Assembly (NCBI GenBank): GCA_904419955.1
Contig: CAJFTO010000008.1
Coordinates: 1 to 64,000 of the forward strand
Source of the DNA: Candidatus Roslinia caecavium
GTDB taxonomy: Bacteria > Bacillota > Clostridia > Monoglobales > Monoglobaceae
DNA length: 64,000 bases
Direction: 5' to 3'
Of the stretch, positions 25,013 through 34,819 are shown piece after piece. A program made the translations under genes and the position numbers. The notes beneath the pieces were generated by a model that did no database searches, was not told where the DNA came from, and worked only from the letters and a program-made list of their open reading frames with translations. Each line of letters opens with the position of its first letter. Position 1 is the first letter of the stretch.

Positions 25013-26443
25013 ATGAATTATACTATGCTGACCGATTTCTATGAGATCACGATGTCTAACGGGTATTATAAATGTGGAATGGGCGATAAGATAGCGTATT
25101 TTGATATGTATTTCAGAAAGGCGCCCGACGAAGCCGGATACGCGATAATGGCGGGCGTGGAGCAACTCATAGACTATTTGAAGAACCTTAAGTTCGAGGA
25201 CGAGGATATAGAATATCTCCGCTCGAAGAATATGTTTGACGAGGAATTTCTCGAGTATTTAAAGAATTTTAAGTTTGAATGCGACGTGTGGGCTATTCCG
25301 GAGGGAACTCCTATATTCCCAAACGAGCCTCTCGTTACCGTAAGAGGTCCTATAATGCAGGCTCAGTTTGTAGAGACGATGATCCTGCTCACGATAAATC
25401 ATCAGAGCTTGATCGCAACGAAGAGCAACAGAATTGTTCGGGCCGCGAGGGGAATCCCCGTTATGGAATTCGGCTCAAGGCGAGCTCAGGGCTACGACGG
25501 GGCCATTTACGGAGCGCGCGCAGCTTATATCGGCGGCGTCGTCGGCACCGCCTGCACGATAGCGGATCAGATGTTCGGCGTGCCCGCGCTCGGTACTATG
25601 GCGCACAGCTGGGTTCAGTCGTTCGACAGCGAATACGAAGCTTTTAAAGCGTACGCCGAGCGATACCCCGAGGGATGCACTCTTTTGGTCGATACCTATA
25701 ACGTCTTAAAAAGCGGTATCCCCAACGCTATAAGAGTGTTTAACGAGGTATTAAAGCCGAAGGGCATAACTAACTGCGGCGTAAGGATAGACAGCGGCGA
25801 TATAACATATCTTACCAATAAAGCCAGACAGATGCTGGACACGGCCGGCTGGCAGAGCGCTAAGATAGTCGTTTCAAACTCGCTCGACGAGTATATAATA
25901 AGAGATATCCTCCTTCAGGGGGCTAAGATAGATTCTTTTGGAGTAGGCGAAAGACTTATAACTTCAAAGTCGGAGCCTGTTTTCGGCGGCGTGTATAAGA
26001 TGGTGGCGATCGAGGACGACGGTGAGCTTATACCCAAGATAAAGATCAGCGAGAACGTTCAGAAGATAACCACGCCGTATTTTAAAAACGTAGTCAGACT
26101 CTATTCAAACGAGACCGGCAAGGCTATAGCCGACGTGCTCACGACTTACGACGAGGAGATAGACGACACGAAGCCGTACGAGATATTCGATCCGCAGAAT
26201 ACCTGGAAGAGGAAGGTAGTTACCGATTTCAAGGCGGTCAAGCTCCAGGTTCCAATTTTCAAACATGGGGAGTGCGTATATAAATCGCCGAGTCTTGAGG
26301 AGATCAGAAAACACTGCTTAAGCGAGCTGGATACGATCTGGGACGAGGTGAAGCGTTTCGAGAATCCTCACGAATACTATGTGGATCTGTCGCAAAAGCT
26401 GTGGGATATAAGATACGAGCTTTTAAAATCATATAACGCATAA
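25013..26443 (+). CDS. pncB: Nicotinate phosphoribosyltransferase
   Basis: 476 residues. It makes nicotinate mononucleotide from nicotinate and PRPP in NAD salvage. The N-terminus MLTDFYEITMSNGYYKCGM, the MEFGSRRAQGYDGAIYGARAAYIGG block and GVRIDSGDITYLTNKARQMLD are typical of the family, and GVGERLITSKSEPVFGGVYKMV carries the phosphate-binding region. ATG 25013 is chosen over ATG 25001 because GGAG at 25003-25006 is the only ribosome site and falls inside the longer frame. It lies behind the tandem leader element, and prs, which makes its co-substrate PRPP, follows 315 nt later. Confidence 0.95.
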   Translation: MNYTMLTDFYEITMSNGYYKCGMGDKIAYFDMYFRKAPDEAGYAIMAGVEQLIDYLKNLKFEDEDIEYLRSKNMFDEEFLEYLKNFKFECDVWAIPEGTPIFPNEPLVTVRGPIMQAQFVETMILLTINHQSLIATKSNRIVRAARGIPVMEFGSRRAQGYDGAIYGARAAYIGGVVGTACTIADQMFGVPALGTMAHSWVQSFDSEYEAFKAYAERYPEGCTLLVDTYNVLKSGIPNAIRVFNEVLKPKGITNCGVRIDSGDITYLTNKARQMLDTAGWQSAKIVVSNSLDEYIIRDILLQGAKIDSFGVGERLITSKSEPVFGGVYKMVAIEDDGELIPKIKISENVQKITTPYFKNVVRLYSNETGKAIADVLTTYDEEIDDTKPYEIFDPQNTWKRKVVTDFKAVKLQVPIFKHGECVYKSPSLEEIRKHCLSELDTIWDEVKRFENPHEYYVDLSQKLWDIRYELLKSYNA

Positions 26444-26758
26444 GGGTATTAAGCGGCGCCGGACGCGGCGGCTAAAAAAAGCGCGGCATAAAATTTTCGG
26501 ATAGCTTATCCATATGCGCGGCGGTTAAAAAGCGCGGGATGGTTTTTGAAAGTTAAATTTGCTGCGAAATAATATACCTATAATTAGTTTTAATGTATTG
26601 TATAAAGGCGCCGTGTTTCTGTTATTCAAGCCGCGGACGAGCTTATCGTATGCGACGCGGCGGGAAATGAAACGCTCGTCTAAAGACGCGTTTTAGCGGA
26701 AGATGTTCTTCGCGCGCGTCAGATATATATTTTATTATTTAAGAAAGGTAGTAAAAAA
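26444..26758. other. Intergenic stretch between pncB and prs
   Basis: About 315 nt with GC-rich patches (GCGGCG and similar) and an AT-rich end before prs. No gene or convincing terminator; a promoter for prs is likely but no clean boxes stand out. Confidence 0.5.
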
Positions 26759-27910
26759 ATGCAACAAAATTCTATTCATTCCTATAACATGGGACGTCTC
26801 GGCGTAATTGCGATGAGGGGCTGCGAGGAGATCGGCGAGAAAGTCAATATGTATCTAAAGCAGTTCAACGCGGATCTGGACAACGGTTCGCACGATTATA
26901 TGATATCTGTCGACGCGATACGTTTTGGAACAGGCGAGGCGAAAGTGGTATTGCAGAACACGGTAAGATCGCACGACATATACATAATCGTCGATCCGTT
27001 CAATTACGGCGTGACCTATAAAATGTACGGAATGGATCATCCTATGAGTCCGGACGACCACTATCAGGACCTGAAGAGGGTCATATCCGCTCTCGGCGGA
27101 AAGGCTAAAAGGATAACGGTCATAATGCCCATGCTCTACGAGGGCAGACAGCACAAGCGCACGTCGAGAGAGTCTTTAGACTGCGCAATGATGCTCCAGG
27201 AGCTCAGCAATATGGGCGTAGACAATATCTTGACGTTCGACGCGCACGATTCGCGTGTTCAGAATGCTATTCCGCAGAAAGGGTTTGAAAACGTCAGACC
27301 TACTTATCAGATGATAAAGGCCTGCCTCAGATTCGATCCCGATATAATTTTGAATACGAACAACACGCTGATAGTTTCGCCGGACGAGGGAGCGATGGGA
27401 CGTTGTATGTACTATTCGTCAGTGCTTGGAATGGATCTTGGAACGTTCTATAAAAGAAGGGATTATTCCCGGGTCGTAAACGGTAAGAACCCGATCATAG
27501 CTCACGAGTTTTTGGGTTCGGATATAAGCGGAAAGAACGTAATAGTCGTAGACGATATGATCGCGTCCGGAGATTCCATGCTCGACGTATCAAGAGAGCT
27601 TAAGAAGAGGAGCGCGAACAGAGTTATCGTTTTCTCGGCGTTTGGATTGTTTACCGAAGGCGTCGATAAGTTTAACAAAGCTTACGACGAGGGATTGATA
27701 GACGCGGTGTTTACTACCAATCTGGTCTACAGAAGGCCAGAGCTTAAAGACTGCGCTTGGTATCACGAGGTCGATATGTCGAAATTCATTGCGCTTATAA
27801 TAAATCAGATAGGCCACGACAGATCGATAAGCGAACTGCTCACGCCTATGAAGAGGATCGAGCGCATACTTGAAAAATACAGAAATCACACTCAGGCGGT
27901 TGAAAATTAG
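26759..27910 (+). CDS. prs: Ribose-phosphate pyrophosphokinase, long clostridial type
   Basis: 383 residues, longer than the usual 315. It makes PRPP from ribose-5-phosphate and ATP, feeding the pyrimidine and NAD genes nearby. Seen are the NTFDAHDSRVQNAI-like flexible region, the conserved KRRDYSRV segment and the PRPP site VIVVDDMIASGDSMLDV (canonical VDDMIDTGGT varied at the loop). The extra N-terminal part begins MGRLGVIAMRGCEEIGEKVN. ATG 26759 has AGAAAGG ahead. miaB starts one base after its stop. Confidence 0.9.
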   Translation: MQQNSIHSYNMGRLGVIAMRGCEEIGEKVNMYLKQFNADLDNGSHDYMISVDAIRFGTGEAKVVLQNTVRSHDIYIIVDPFNYGVTYKMYGMDHPMSPDDHYQDLKRVISALGGKAKRITVIMPMLYEGRQHKRTSRESLDCAMMLQELSNMGVDNILTFDAHDSRVQNAIPQKGFENVRPTYQMIKACLRFDPDIILNTNNTLIVSPDEGAMGRCMYYSSVLGMDLGTFYKRRDYSRVVNGKNPIIAHEFLGSDISGKNVIVVDDMIASGDSMLDVSRELKKRSANRVIVFSAFGLFTEGVDKFNKAYDEGLIDAVFTTNLVYRRPELKDCAWYHEVDMSKFIALIINQIGHDRSISELLTPMKRIERILEKYRNHTQAVEN

Positions 27911-27911
27911 T

Positions 27912-29399
27912 ATGCAGATTGAGTCGGATCAGAACAACAATAAGAATAATAACAAGTATATAAGCCATGAAGAGATGGAGCGGCAGAGGGAGTTTATAGA
28001 AAAGATCAGACTCCGCCTTGAAGCAAACCGCGAAAACATCGTCTCGGATCAAGCCGGCGCGAAGCCTAAGGCGTTTGTGGAGACGTACGGCTGCCAGCAG
28101 AATGAGAGCGATTCCGAGAAGATAAAGGGAATGCTCTGGGATATGGGCTATGATTTTTGCGATAAGCCGGACGGCGCGGATCTGGTTCTCTATAATACCT
28201 GCGCGGTAAGGGAGAACGCCGAGCTCAGAGTTTTTGGAAATATCGGGGCGCTTAAGCACAAAAAACGCAAAAATCCGAATATGATAATCTGCGTTTGCGG
28301 CTGTATGATGCAACAGGAGCATATAGCGAACACGATCAAGCAAAAGTATAAGCATGTCGATCTCGTGTTCGGCACGCACGCGCTCTATCGGTTCCCGGAG
28401 CTTTTATACGAAGTCATGAAGAACGAGCGCGTCTTCGATACAAAAAACGAGGACGGCTCGATATTCGAGGAGATCAGCTTCAAACGCGAGAAGCCGCCGC
28501 TCGCCAAGATTCCTATCATGTATGGCTGCAATAATTTCTGCACATATTGTATAGTGCCGTACGTAAGGGGAAGAGAGCGCAGCAGAAGCGCCGAGAACAT
28601 CATGAAAGACGTGCGGGAGGTCGCCGAGGCGGGATACAAGGAGGTCATGCTGCTCGGACAAAACGTAAATTCATACGCGTTGGATTTGCTTAAGGACGAG
28701 CGCGGAGACGAGACCGTTTTAAGCTTTCCGCAGCTGCTCCGCGAGGTCTGCAAGATCGACGGAATAGAGCGGGTCAGGTTTATGACGAGTCATCCTAAGG
28801 ACATATCGGACGAACTGATCGACGCGATAGCCGAGGAGCCTAAGATATGCAACCAGCTTCATCTCCCGGTCCAGTGCGGTTCGGACAGGGTATTGAAGCT
28901 GATGAATAGAAGATATACTACTGAAAAATATCTGGAGATCATAAAAAAGGTCAAAGAGAGGATCCCGGATATAACACTGACGACCGATATAATAGTCGGT
29001 TTCCCCGGCGAGACTAACGAGGATTTTGAGAGAACGCTGGATATTTTAAAAGAGGTAGAATACGATACGATCTTCTCTTTTATATATTCAAAGCGGGTCG
29101 GAACGCCGGCGGCGAGTATGCCGCAAAGTCTTACCGACGAGGAGATACACGCCAACTTCGACCGAATGCTCGCCGTCCAGAACGAGATATCCAAGCGTAA
29201 GAACGAGGCTCGTCTCGGAAGAGTCGAGAAAGTTCTTGTAGAGGGCGTAAGCAAGACCGATCCGAATACGCTGACCGGCAGAAACGAGGGCGGCAAGGTG
29301 GTCAACTTTGCCGGAGATAAGTCGCTCATATGCGAATTTGTAGACGTAAAGATAACCAAAGCCCAAACATGGTCGTTGTTTGGGGAAATAGTAAAATAA
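27912..29399 (+). CDS. miaB: tRNA-2-methylthio-N6-dimethylallyladenosine synthase
   Basis: 495 residues. It adds the methylthio group at A37 of tRNAs after MiaA has prenylated it. The first cluster cysteines lie in ETYGCQQNESDSEK, YNTCAVRENAE and CVCGCMMQQ; the radical-SAM triad is CNNFCTYCIVPYVRGRERSR; the C-terminus carries a TRAM domain. ATG 27912 begins one base after the prs stop. miaA lies in the same region (34820) and ylbF directly follows. Confidence 0.95.
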   Translation: MQIESDQNNNKNNNKYISHEEMERQREFIEKIRLRLEANRENIVSDQAGAKPKAFVETYGCQQNESDSEKIKGMLWDMGYDFCDKPDGADLVLYNTCAVRENAELRVFGNIGALKHKKRKNPNMIICVCGCMMQQEHIANTIKQKYKHVDLVFGTHALYRFPELLYEVMKNERVFDTKNEDGSIFEEISFKREKPPLAKIPIMYGCNNFCTYCIVPYVRGRERSRSAENIMKDVREVAEAGYKEVMLLGQNVNSYALDLLKDERGDETVLSFPQLLREVCKIDGIERVRFMTSHPKDISDELIDAIAEEPKICNQLHLPVQCGSDRVLKLMNRRYTTEKYLEIIKKVKERIPDITLTTDIIVGFPGETNEDFERTLDILKEVEYDTIFSFIYSKRVGTPAASMPQSLTDEEIHANFDRMLAVQNEISKRKNEARLGRVEKVLVEGVSKTDPNTLTGRNEGGKVVNFAGDKSLICEFVDVKITKAQTWSLFGEIVK

Positions 29400-29425
29400 A
29401 TAATATAGCGAGGAGAATATAGAAA

Positions 29426-29845
29426 ATGGCAGAGATAAATACGGAAGTTACGACGAGCGCCGTCGTATTTGAAAAGGCGAGAGAGCTTGGAAAGGCGATA
29501 GAAAACTGCGACATAAAGCAGAGAAACGTGGAGGCGAGCAATAAGCTTCTAAAGGACGCGGAGGCTACCGAGCTGATCAACAACTATAATATCAAGCGCG
29601 AACAGAAGATGAAGGAGTTCGAGGGCAAGCAGCCGACGCCGGAGGAGGCGCAGGCGGCTAACGATTATCTTCAGAAGGAGTTTGAGAAGATAGTCGGGAA
29701 CGCGGTGATAAAGGAATATTTGGAAGCCGCGCAGGCGTATGAGACTATGCTCGCGCAGATGGACAGCATATTAAAGCATTTTATAGTCGGAGAACAGGAG
29801 AGCGATTGCACCGGTTCCTGTTCCACCTGCGGCGGATGTCACTAA
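29426..29845 (+). CDS. YlbF/YmcA-family protein with C-terminal cysteine cluster
   Basis: 139 residues. The helical core (FEKARELGKAIENC, ELINNYNIKREQKMKEFEG, KEYLEAAQAYETMLAQMDSIL) is that of the YlbF/YmcA family, whose Bacillus members form the RicA-RicF-RicT complex that binds Fe-S clusters and modulates RNase Y. Here the tail ends with C128, C132, C135 and C138 in CTGSCSTCGGCH, a good cluster-binding set. Sitting next to miaB matches the Bacillus ymcA-miaB order. The neighbour genes for RicT are not in the window. ATG 29426 follows CGAGGAGAAT. Confidence 0.85.
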   Translation: MAEINTEVTTSAVVFEKARELGKAIENCDIKQRNVEASNKLLKDAEATELINNYNIKREQKMKEFEGKQPTPEEAQAANDYLQKEFEKIVGNAVIKEYLEAAQAYETMLAQMDSILKHFIVGEQESDCTGSCSTCGGCH

Positions 29846-29966
29846 ACGCCGAAGGCGCCAAGGCGCGATTAGCCGCGTAAATCGGATATTTTCAGTATAT
29901 CGAGCGCGGGCGCGAGGGGCGCCGAGAGGAATTTTAACCTATTGTAAAACGAAAGGAAGCGGTAGG

Positions 29967-32678
29967 ATGCCGGCTGATAAAAAAGCTGTTACTCCAATGA
30001 TGAAACAGTATTTTGAAGTAAAAAATAAATATGAGGACTGTATTTTGATGTACAGGCTGGGCGATTTTTATGAGATGTTTTATGACGACGCTCTTGTTGC
30101 GTCTAAAATACTCGATATCACGCTGACCGGCAGAAACTGCGGACAAGAGGAACGCGCGCCAATGTGCGGTGTTCCTTTTCATTCTGTTGAGAGCTATATC
30201 GTCAAGCTGGTAAACGCCGGACTTAACGTGGCGATCTGCGAGCAGACCGAGGATCCGGCCAAAGCGAAGGGTATAGTCGGAAGAGAGGTCGTACGCGTGG
30301 TCACGCCCGGAACAGTTATGAGTTCTGTGGGACTCGACGATAAGAAGAACAATTATCTCTGTTCGGTAGCGGTCGGATATTACGGAGCGGGTATCGCGTT
30401 CGTAGATATTACGACCGGAGAATGCTGCGCCGACGAGTTTACTTTGCCGTATAAGGAACCGGGCGAGCGGGGCGAAAATACAGAGACGGATAAAGTTAGA
30501 TCCAAGCGGTATGCGAAGAACAGAGCCGAGATAAACAGGTTCATTCTAAACAGGATGTCGCTCTACGCGCCGAAGGAAGTTATCATGAACAGCATGGCGT
30601 ATGAGGACGGAGGCTTGGTCGACGACATTAAGCATAAGTATAACAGCTGCGTCAGAAATTTCTATGAATGGGCGTTCTCCGCCGAAGAGGCGGCTAAAAA
30701 TACAGAGGAACAATTCGGTTCGCTCGAAAAGCTCGGTATAACTTCAAAGAGGTTCTGCTTATCCGCGGTAGGCGCCGCGCTCGAGTACCTTAAGCAGACT
30801 CAGAAAATGGAGCTCAGCAACCTGACGACGCTCAATATAAACAGCGAGAACGATACGCTTGAGATAGACATGTACAGCATGCGAAATCTTGAGCTGATGG
30901 AAACGCTCAGAGACCGCTCGGAAAAGGGGAGCTTGTTTAATATTCTCAACAAGACAAAGACCTCGATGGGCGCGAGAACTCTAAGACGAATGATAGCCGA
31001 GCCGCTGAAGAACTGCGCGATGATACAAAACAGGCATTTGGCGGTCGATGAAATGGTAAAAAAACCTATCCTCAGAGAGGAGATACGCGAAGCCTTAAAG
31101 GGCGTCGGCGATATCGAGAGAGTTATTTCCAAGATAGCTTTTAAGTCGGCGAATTGTCAGGATCTTTTGAGCCTTAAAAACTCGTTTGAACGCCTTCCGG
31201 AGATAAGCGAAGCGCTCGGGCAGTGCGGCGCCAAGCTTCTGCAGGAGCGGTATAGTGAGTTCGACGAACTTAAGGATATGTACGAGCTGATATCGACGTA
31301 TATAAGCGACGAAGCCCCGGTTTCTCTGAGAATGGGGAATATGATAAAAAAGGGCGCCAGCGAAGAGTTGGACAGGCTCAAGAGCATATCGGTCGATGGT
31401 AAACAATGGCTTAACGCTCTGGTCGAGCAGGAGAAGGAAAAGACCGGGATAAAAAATATGAAACTGGGCTACAACAAGGTGTTCGGCTATTATATTGAAG
31501 TCAGGAATCTTAGTACGGACAAGGTTCCGGATTACTTTATCAGGAAACAGACCCTTGTAAACGCGGAGAGATACATAACGCCTGAGATAAAGAAGCTCGA
31601 AGAAGAGATATTGAACGCTGAGACGTCGATCGCCGATATGGAATACAATATGTTCTGCGAGATAAGAGACAAGGTAGCCTCGAACTACGCGCGAGTCAAG
31701 AAGACGGCTGAGATAGTAGCGTTTGTGGACGTGATATGTTCTTTTGCATATACGGCCGAGCAGAATTCGTATGTGATGCCGAACGTGAATATGGGCGATA
31801 AGATAATCATCAAGGACGGCAGACACCCGGTCGTCGAGAAACTTAATAAGGAGACGCTGTTTATCCCCAACGACGTTACGCTTAACAATAAGTCCGATCA
31901 GATAGCTATAATAACCGGCCCGAATATGGCGGGTAAGTCTACGTATATGAGAGCGTGCGCGGTGATAGTGATCATGGCGCAGATGGGGAGCTTCGTTCCG
32001 GCGTCGTATGCGGAGATCGGAATCGTCGATAAGATATTCACGAGAGTGGGCGCATCCGACGATCTGGCGTCGGGAGACAGCACCTTTATGGTGGAGATGA
32101 AAGAGGTCGCGTATATCTTAGACAACGCGACCCGAAACAGTCTTATAATACTGGACGAGATCGGACGCGGCACGAGCACCTACGACGGACTAAGCATCGC
32201 ATGGGCGGTCGTAGAGTATATTGCGGACGTAAAAAAGTGCGGCGCAAAAACGATGTTCGCGACCCATTACCACGAGCTTACCATACTTGAGGATAAGATA
32301 AGCAACGTTAAGAACTACTGTATAGCCGTGAAGAAAAACGGCGATAAGATCACCTTCCTCAGAAAGATAGTGAGGGGCGGAGCGGACGAGAGCTACGGCG
32401 TCGAAGTCGCGGCGCTCGCCGGAGTAAAGAAGAGCGTGATACGCCGCGCCAAGGAGATAGCGGCGGAGCTTGAGAGCCGCGGGCAGAAGACGGTAGACGT
32501 GAAAGATATTAACGTCGGCTCGAGCGACAGGGGCGGAAAGGATCAGCTGAACTTTTTGTCGATGGAGTCGGAGAATAGTATTATCTCCGAGATAAAGAGC
32601 TTGGATCTAAATACCATGAGTCCGGTAGAGGCGCTGACAAAGCTGTTCGACCTGCAGGCGAAAGCGAATAACGGTTAG
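29967..32678 (+). CDS. mutS: DNA mismatch repair protein MutS
   Basis: 903 residues. It recognises mispairs and starts repair with MutL. The mismatch-binding N-domain has MYRLGDFYEMFYDDA (Phe-x-Glu), the Walker A is GPNMAGKSTYMR, Walker B is ILDEIGRGTSTYDG, and ATHYHELT follows. C-terminal clamp region ends LFDLQAKANNG. ATG 29967 follows AAAGGAAGCGG. mutL and miaA follow, the usual Bacillota order. Confidence 0.97.
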   Translation: MPADKKAVTPMMKQYFEVKNKYEDCILMYRLGDFYEMFYDDALVASKILDITLTGRNCGQEERAPMCGVPFHSVESYIVKLVNAGLNVAICEQTEDPAKAKGIVGREVVRVVTPGTVMSSVGLDDKKNNYLCSVAVGYYGAGIAFVDITTGECCADEFTLPYKEPGERGENTETDKVRSKRYAKNRAEINRFILNRMSLYAPKEVIMNSMAYEDGGLVDDIKHKYNSCVRNFYEWAFSAEEAAKNTEEQFGSLEKLGITSKRFCLSAVGAALEYLKQTQKMELSNLTTLNINSENDTLEIDMYSMRNLELMETLRDRSEKGSLFNILNKTKTSMGARTLRRMIAEPLKNCAMIQNRHLAVDEMVKKPILREEIREALKGVGDIERVISKIAFKSANCQDLLSLKNSFERLPEISEALGQCGAKLLQERYSEFDELKDMYELISTYISDEAPVSLRMGNMIKKGASEELDRLKSISVDGKQWLNALVEQEKEKTGIKNMKLGYNKVFGYYIEVRNLSTDKVPDYFIRKQTLVNAERYITPEIKKLEEEILNAETSIADMEYNMFCEIRDKVASNYARVKKTAEIVAFVDVICSFAYTAEQNSYVMPNVNMGDKIIIKDGRHPVVEKLNKETLFIPNDVTLNNKSDQIAIITGPNMAGKSTYMRACAVIVIMAQMGSFVPASYAEIGIVDKIFTRVGASDDLASGDSTFMVEMKEVAYILDNATRNSLIILDEIGRGTSTYDGLSIAWAVVEYIADVKKCGAKTMFATHYHELTILEDKISNVKNYCIAVKKNGDKITFLRKIVRGGADESYGVEVAALAGVKKSVIRRAKEIAAELESRGQKTVDVKDINVGSSDRGGKDQLNFLSMESENSIISEIKSLDLNTMSPVEALTKLFDLQAKANNG

Positions 32679-32772
32679 ATACGAGAAACGGTTTGACCTA
32701 TTAAATGTTATTAAATCAGCTCGCGGCGAGAACGATCGATCCTCGCGCGGGCGGAAAGGTTACGGTGTTGAT

Positions 32773-34791
32773 ATGACAGAGGCTAATGAAAGCAAGAGAC
32801 CGGATACAGAGATCAGAGTTTTGCCGCCCGAGCTTGCAGATAAAATAGCCGCCGGCGAGGTCGCGGAAAGACCGGCGTCAGTCGTCAAGGAATTGGTTGA
32901 GAACGCGATCGACGCCGGAGCCGACAGTATAACGGTAGAGATAAAAAACGGCGGAGTCACGTATATCCGGGTCGCTGACAACGGTTCGGGCATACCGCCG
33001 GAATACGTAGAAACCGCTTTTTTGCGCCATGCGACCAGCAAACTGCATTCTATAGACGAGCTGTACAGGATAGGCACTATGGGATTTAGAGGCGAGGCGC
33101 TCTCGAGTATAGCCGCAGTCTCGAAGGTTGAGGTGATAACCAAGACGGAGGGTTCGGACGAAGGCGTCTATTACTGCGTCGATCACGGTAAGGTCATGCC
33201 GAAAGAGGACATAGCCTGCTCCAAGGGTACGACTATGCTGGTGGGCGGTTTGTTTGAAAACGTTCCAGCGCGTATGAAGTTCTTGAAAAAGGATTCGACC
33301 GAAGCGGGATATGTGTCCGATCTGATGAACAGGATCGCGCTGTCCAAGCCGGAGATATCCTTTAAGTATATATCAGACGGAAAAGAGATATTTACGACGA
33401 GCGGCGACGGCGAGCTTAGAAACGCGATACTCAATATCTACGGTTTAGACCACGCCAAGGCCGTGATCCCGGTCGAATACTTAGAAGACGGGATAGAGGT
33501 TAAAGGCGTTGTCGGAAAGCCCGAAATATCCAGAGGAAACAGGGCGAGACAGACGCTGTTTGTAAACGGCAGATATATAAAGAGCCACGTCGTGGGCAAG
33601 GTCGTAGAGGAAGCGTACAGAAATAATATCATGGTTGGAAGATTCCCGTTTTTCGTACTCGATATAAGGCTTCCGCTTGAGCTTGTGGACGTAAACGTTC
33701 ACCCGGCTAAGACCGAAGTGAAATTTGCGAACGAAAAAAAGGTCTACGACGTAACCTACCGCGCCGTGAGAAACGCTTTATATAACACCGAGCAAAACGA
33801 CGGCGCCGGCGCGAAGACTGCGGACGATAAACCGGCTCAAGCGGGCGGCGTTAAGCCGCGGATATTTGCGGAGCGGACGGCGTCGCCGAACGTAATTACG
33901 ACTAAGCCTGCGGACGTAGATGATAACAAAAAATTGTCTCCGCAAATAGTGAGAGATTATCTTGAGTATACAAAGCCGATCGTTTCAGTCGAAAACAATG
34001 ATATAATCGAATCGAGCGGAGATATTGGGCGCGCAGAGCCGGAGATTTCAAAGACAGCGGCGCCGGGCGCGGGAGACGTTTTTGAAAGCGGAGCGAGGTC
34101 GGACGTAAATTATATAAACGATTACGATCCGAATAAGGAGTACCGGCAGGATAGAATGGATATCCCGCTGAGCGGGGGCGAGGAGCGCGGCGAAAATGTC
34201 GGGCGCGACGTCTCGTTTAGGATCGCGGGTCAGATATTCGACACGTATATACTTGTCGAGAGCGGCGATAATTTCTATATTATAGACCAGCATGCGGCGC
34301 ACGAGAGGTTTAGGTTCGAAAGGCTGAAAAAGGACTATCTGAGCGGCGAGCGAATGTCGCAGGTTCTGATGAGTCCGGTTGTCGTAAATCTTACGCCGAT
34401 CGAGTTCGACGCAGTTATCAAGAATTTGAAACAGTTTGAAAAATTCGGATTTAACATCGAGGAGTTCGGCGGAAATTCGGCGATCGTAAGAGAAACGCCG
34501 ATAATAGCCGACGAGAAGACGATAGAGTCGCTCGTTATAGAGCTTGCCGACGCGTTTTCTCAAAATATCAGACGGCCTATAGCCGATTTTGAGGAAAAGG
34601 CGCTCGATATGATCTCGTGTAAGTACGCGATAAAGGCAAATAAAAAACTTTCGGAACTTGAGATGACGGACTTAGTCGAAAAAGTGTTCGCGCTTGAAAA
34701 GGACGGTATAAAAACCTGCCCGCACGGACGTCCGATCAAAATTGAGTATTCCAAGAAGGATATAGAGAAGCTGTTTAAGAGAATAGTATAG
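32773..34791 (+). CDS. mutL: DNA mismatch repair endonuclease MutL
   Basis: 672 residues. The GHKL ATPase part shows ELVENAIDAGAD, VADNGSGI and GTMGFRGEALSS; the linker (about 345-455) is acidic and variable; the C-terminal domain carries DQHAAHERFRFE, the metal-dependent endonuclease motif, and CKYAIKANKKL plus CPHGRP. It is therefore the nicking type used by bacteria without MutH. It starts 94 nt after mutS; miaA follows by 28 nt. Confidence 0.96.
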   Translation: MTEANESKRPDTEIRVLPPELADKIAAGEVAERPASVVKELVENAIDAGADSITVEIKNGGVTYIRVADNGSGIPPEYVETAFLRHATSKLHSIDELYRIGTMGFRGEALSSIAAVSKVEVITKTEGSDEGVYYCVDHGKVMPKEDIACSKGTTMLVGGLFENVPARMKFLKKDSTEAGYVSDLMNRIALSKPEISFKYISDGKEIFTTSGDGELRNAILNIYGLDHAKAVIPVEYLEDGIEVKGVVGKPEISRGNRARQTLFVNGRYIKSHVVGKVVEEAYRNNIMVGRFPFFVLDIRLPLELVDVNVHPAKTEVKFANEKKVYDVTYRAVRNALYNTEQNDGAGAKTADDKPAQAGGVKPRIFAERTASPNVITTKPADVDDNKKLSPQIVRDYLEYTKPIVSVENNDIIESSGDIGRAEPEISKTAAPGAGDVFESGARSDVNYINDYDPNKEYRQDRMDIPLSGGEERGENVGRDVSFRIAGQIFDTYILVESGDNFYIIDQHAAHERFRFERLKKDYLSGERMSQVLMSPVVVNLTPIEFDAVIKNLKQFEKFGFNIEEFGGNSAIVRETPIIADEKTIESLVIELADAFSQNIRRPIADFEEKALDMISCKYAIKANKKLSELEMTDLVEKVFALEKDGIKTCPHGRPIKIEYSKKDIEKLFKRIV

Positions 34792-34819
34792 TTTTTGATA
34801 AAAATAAAGGACGCTGATT

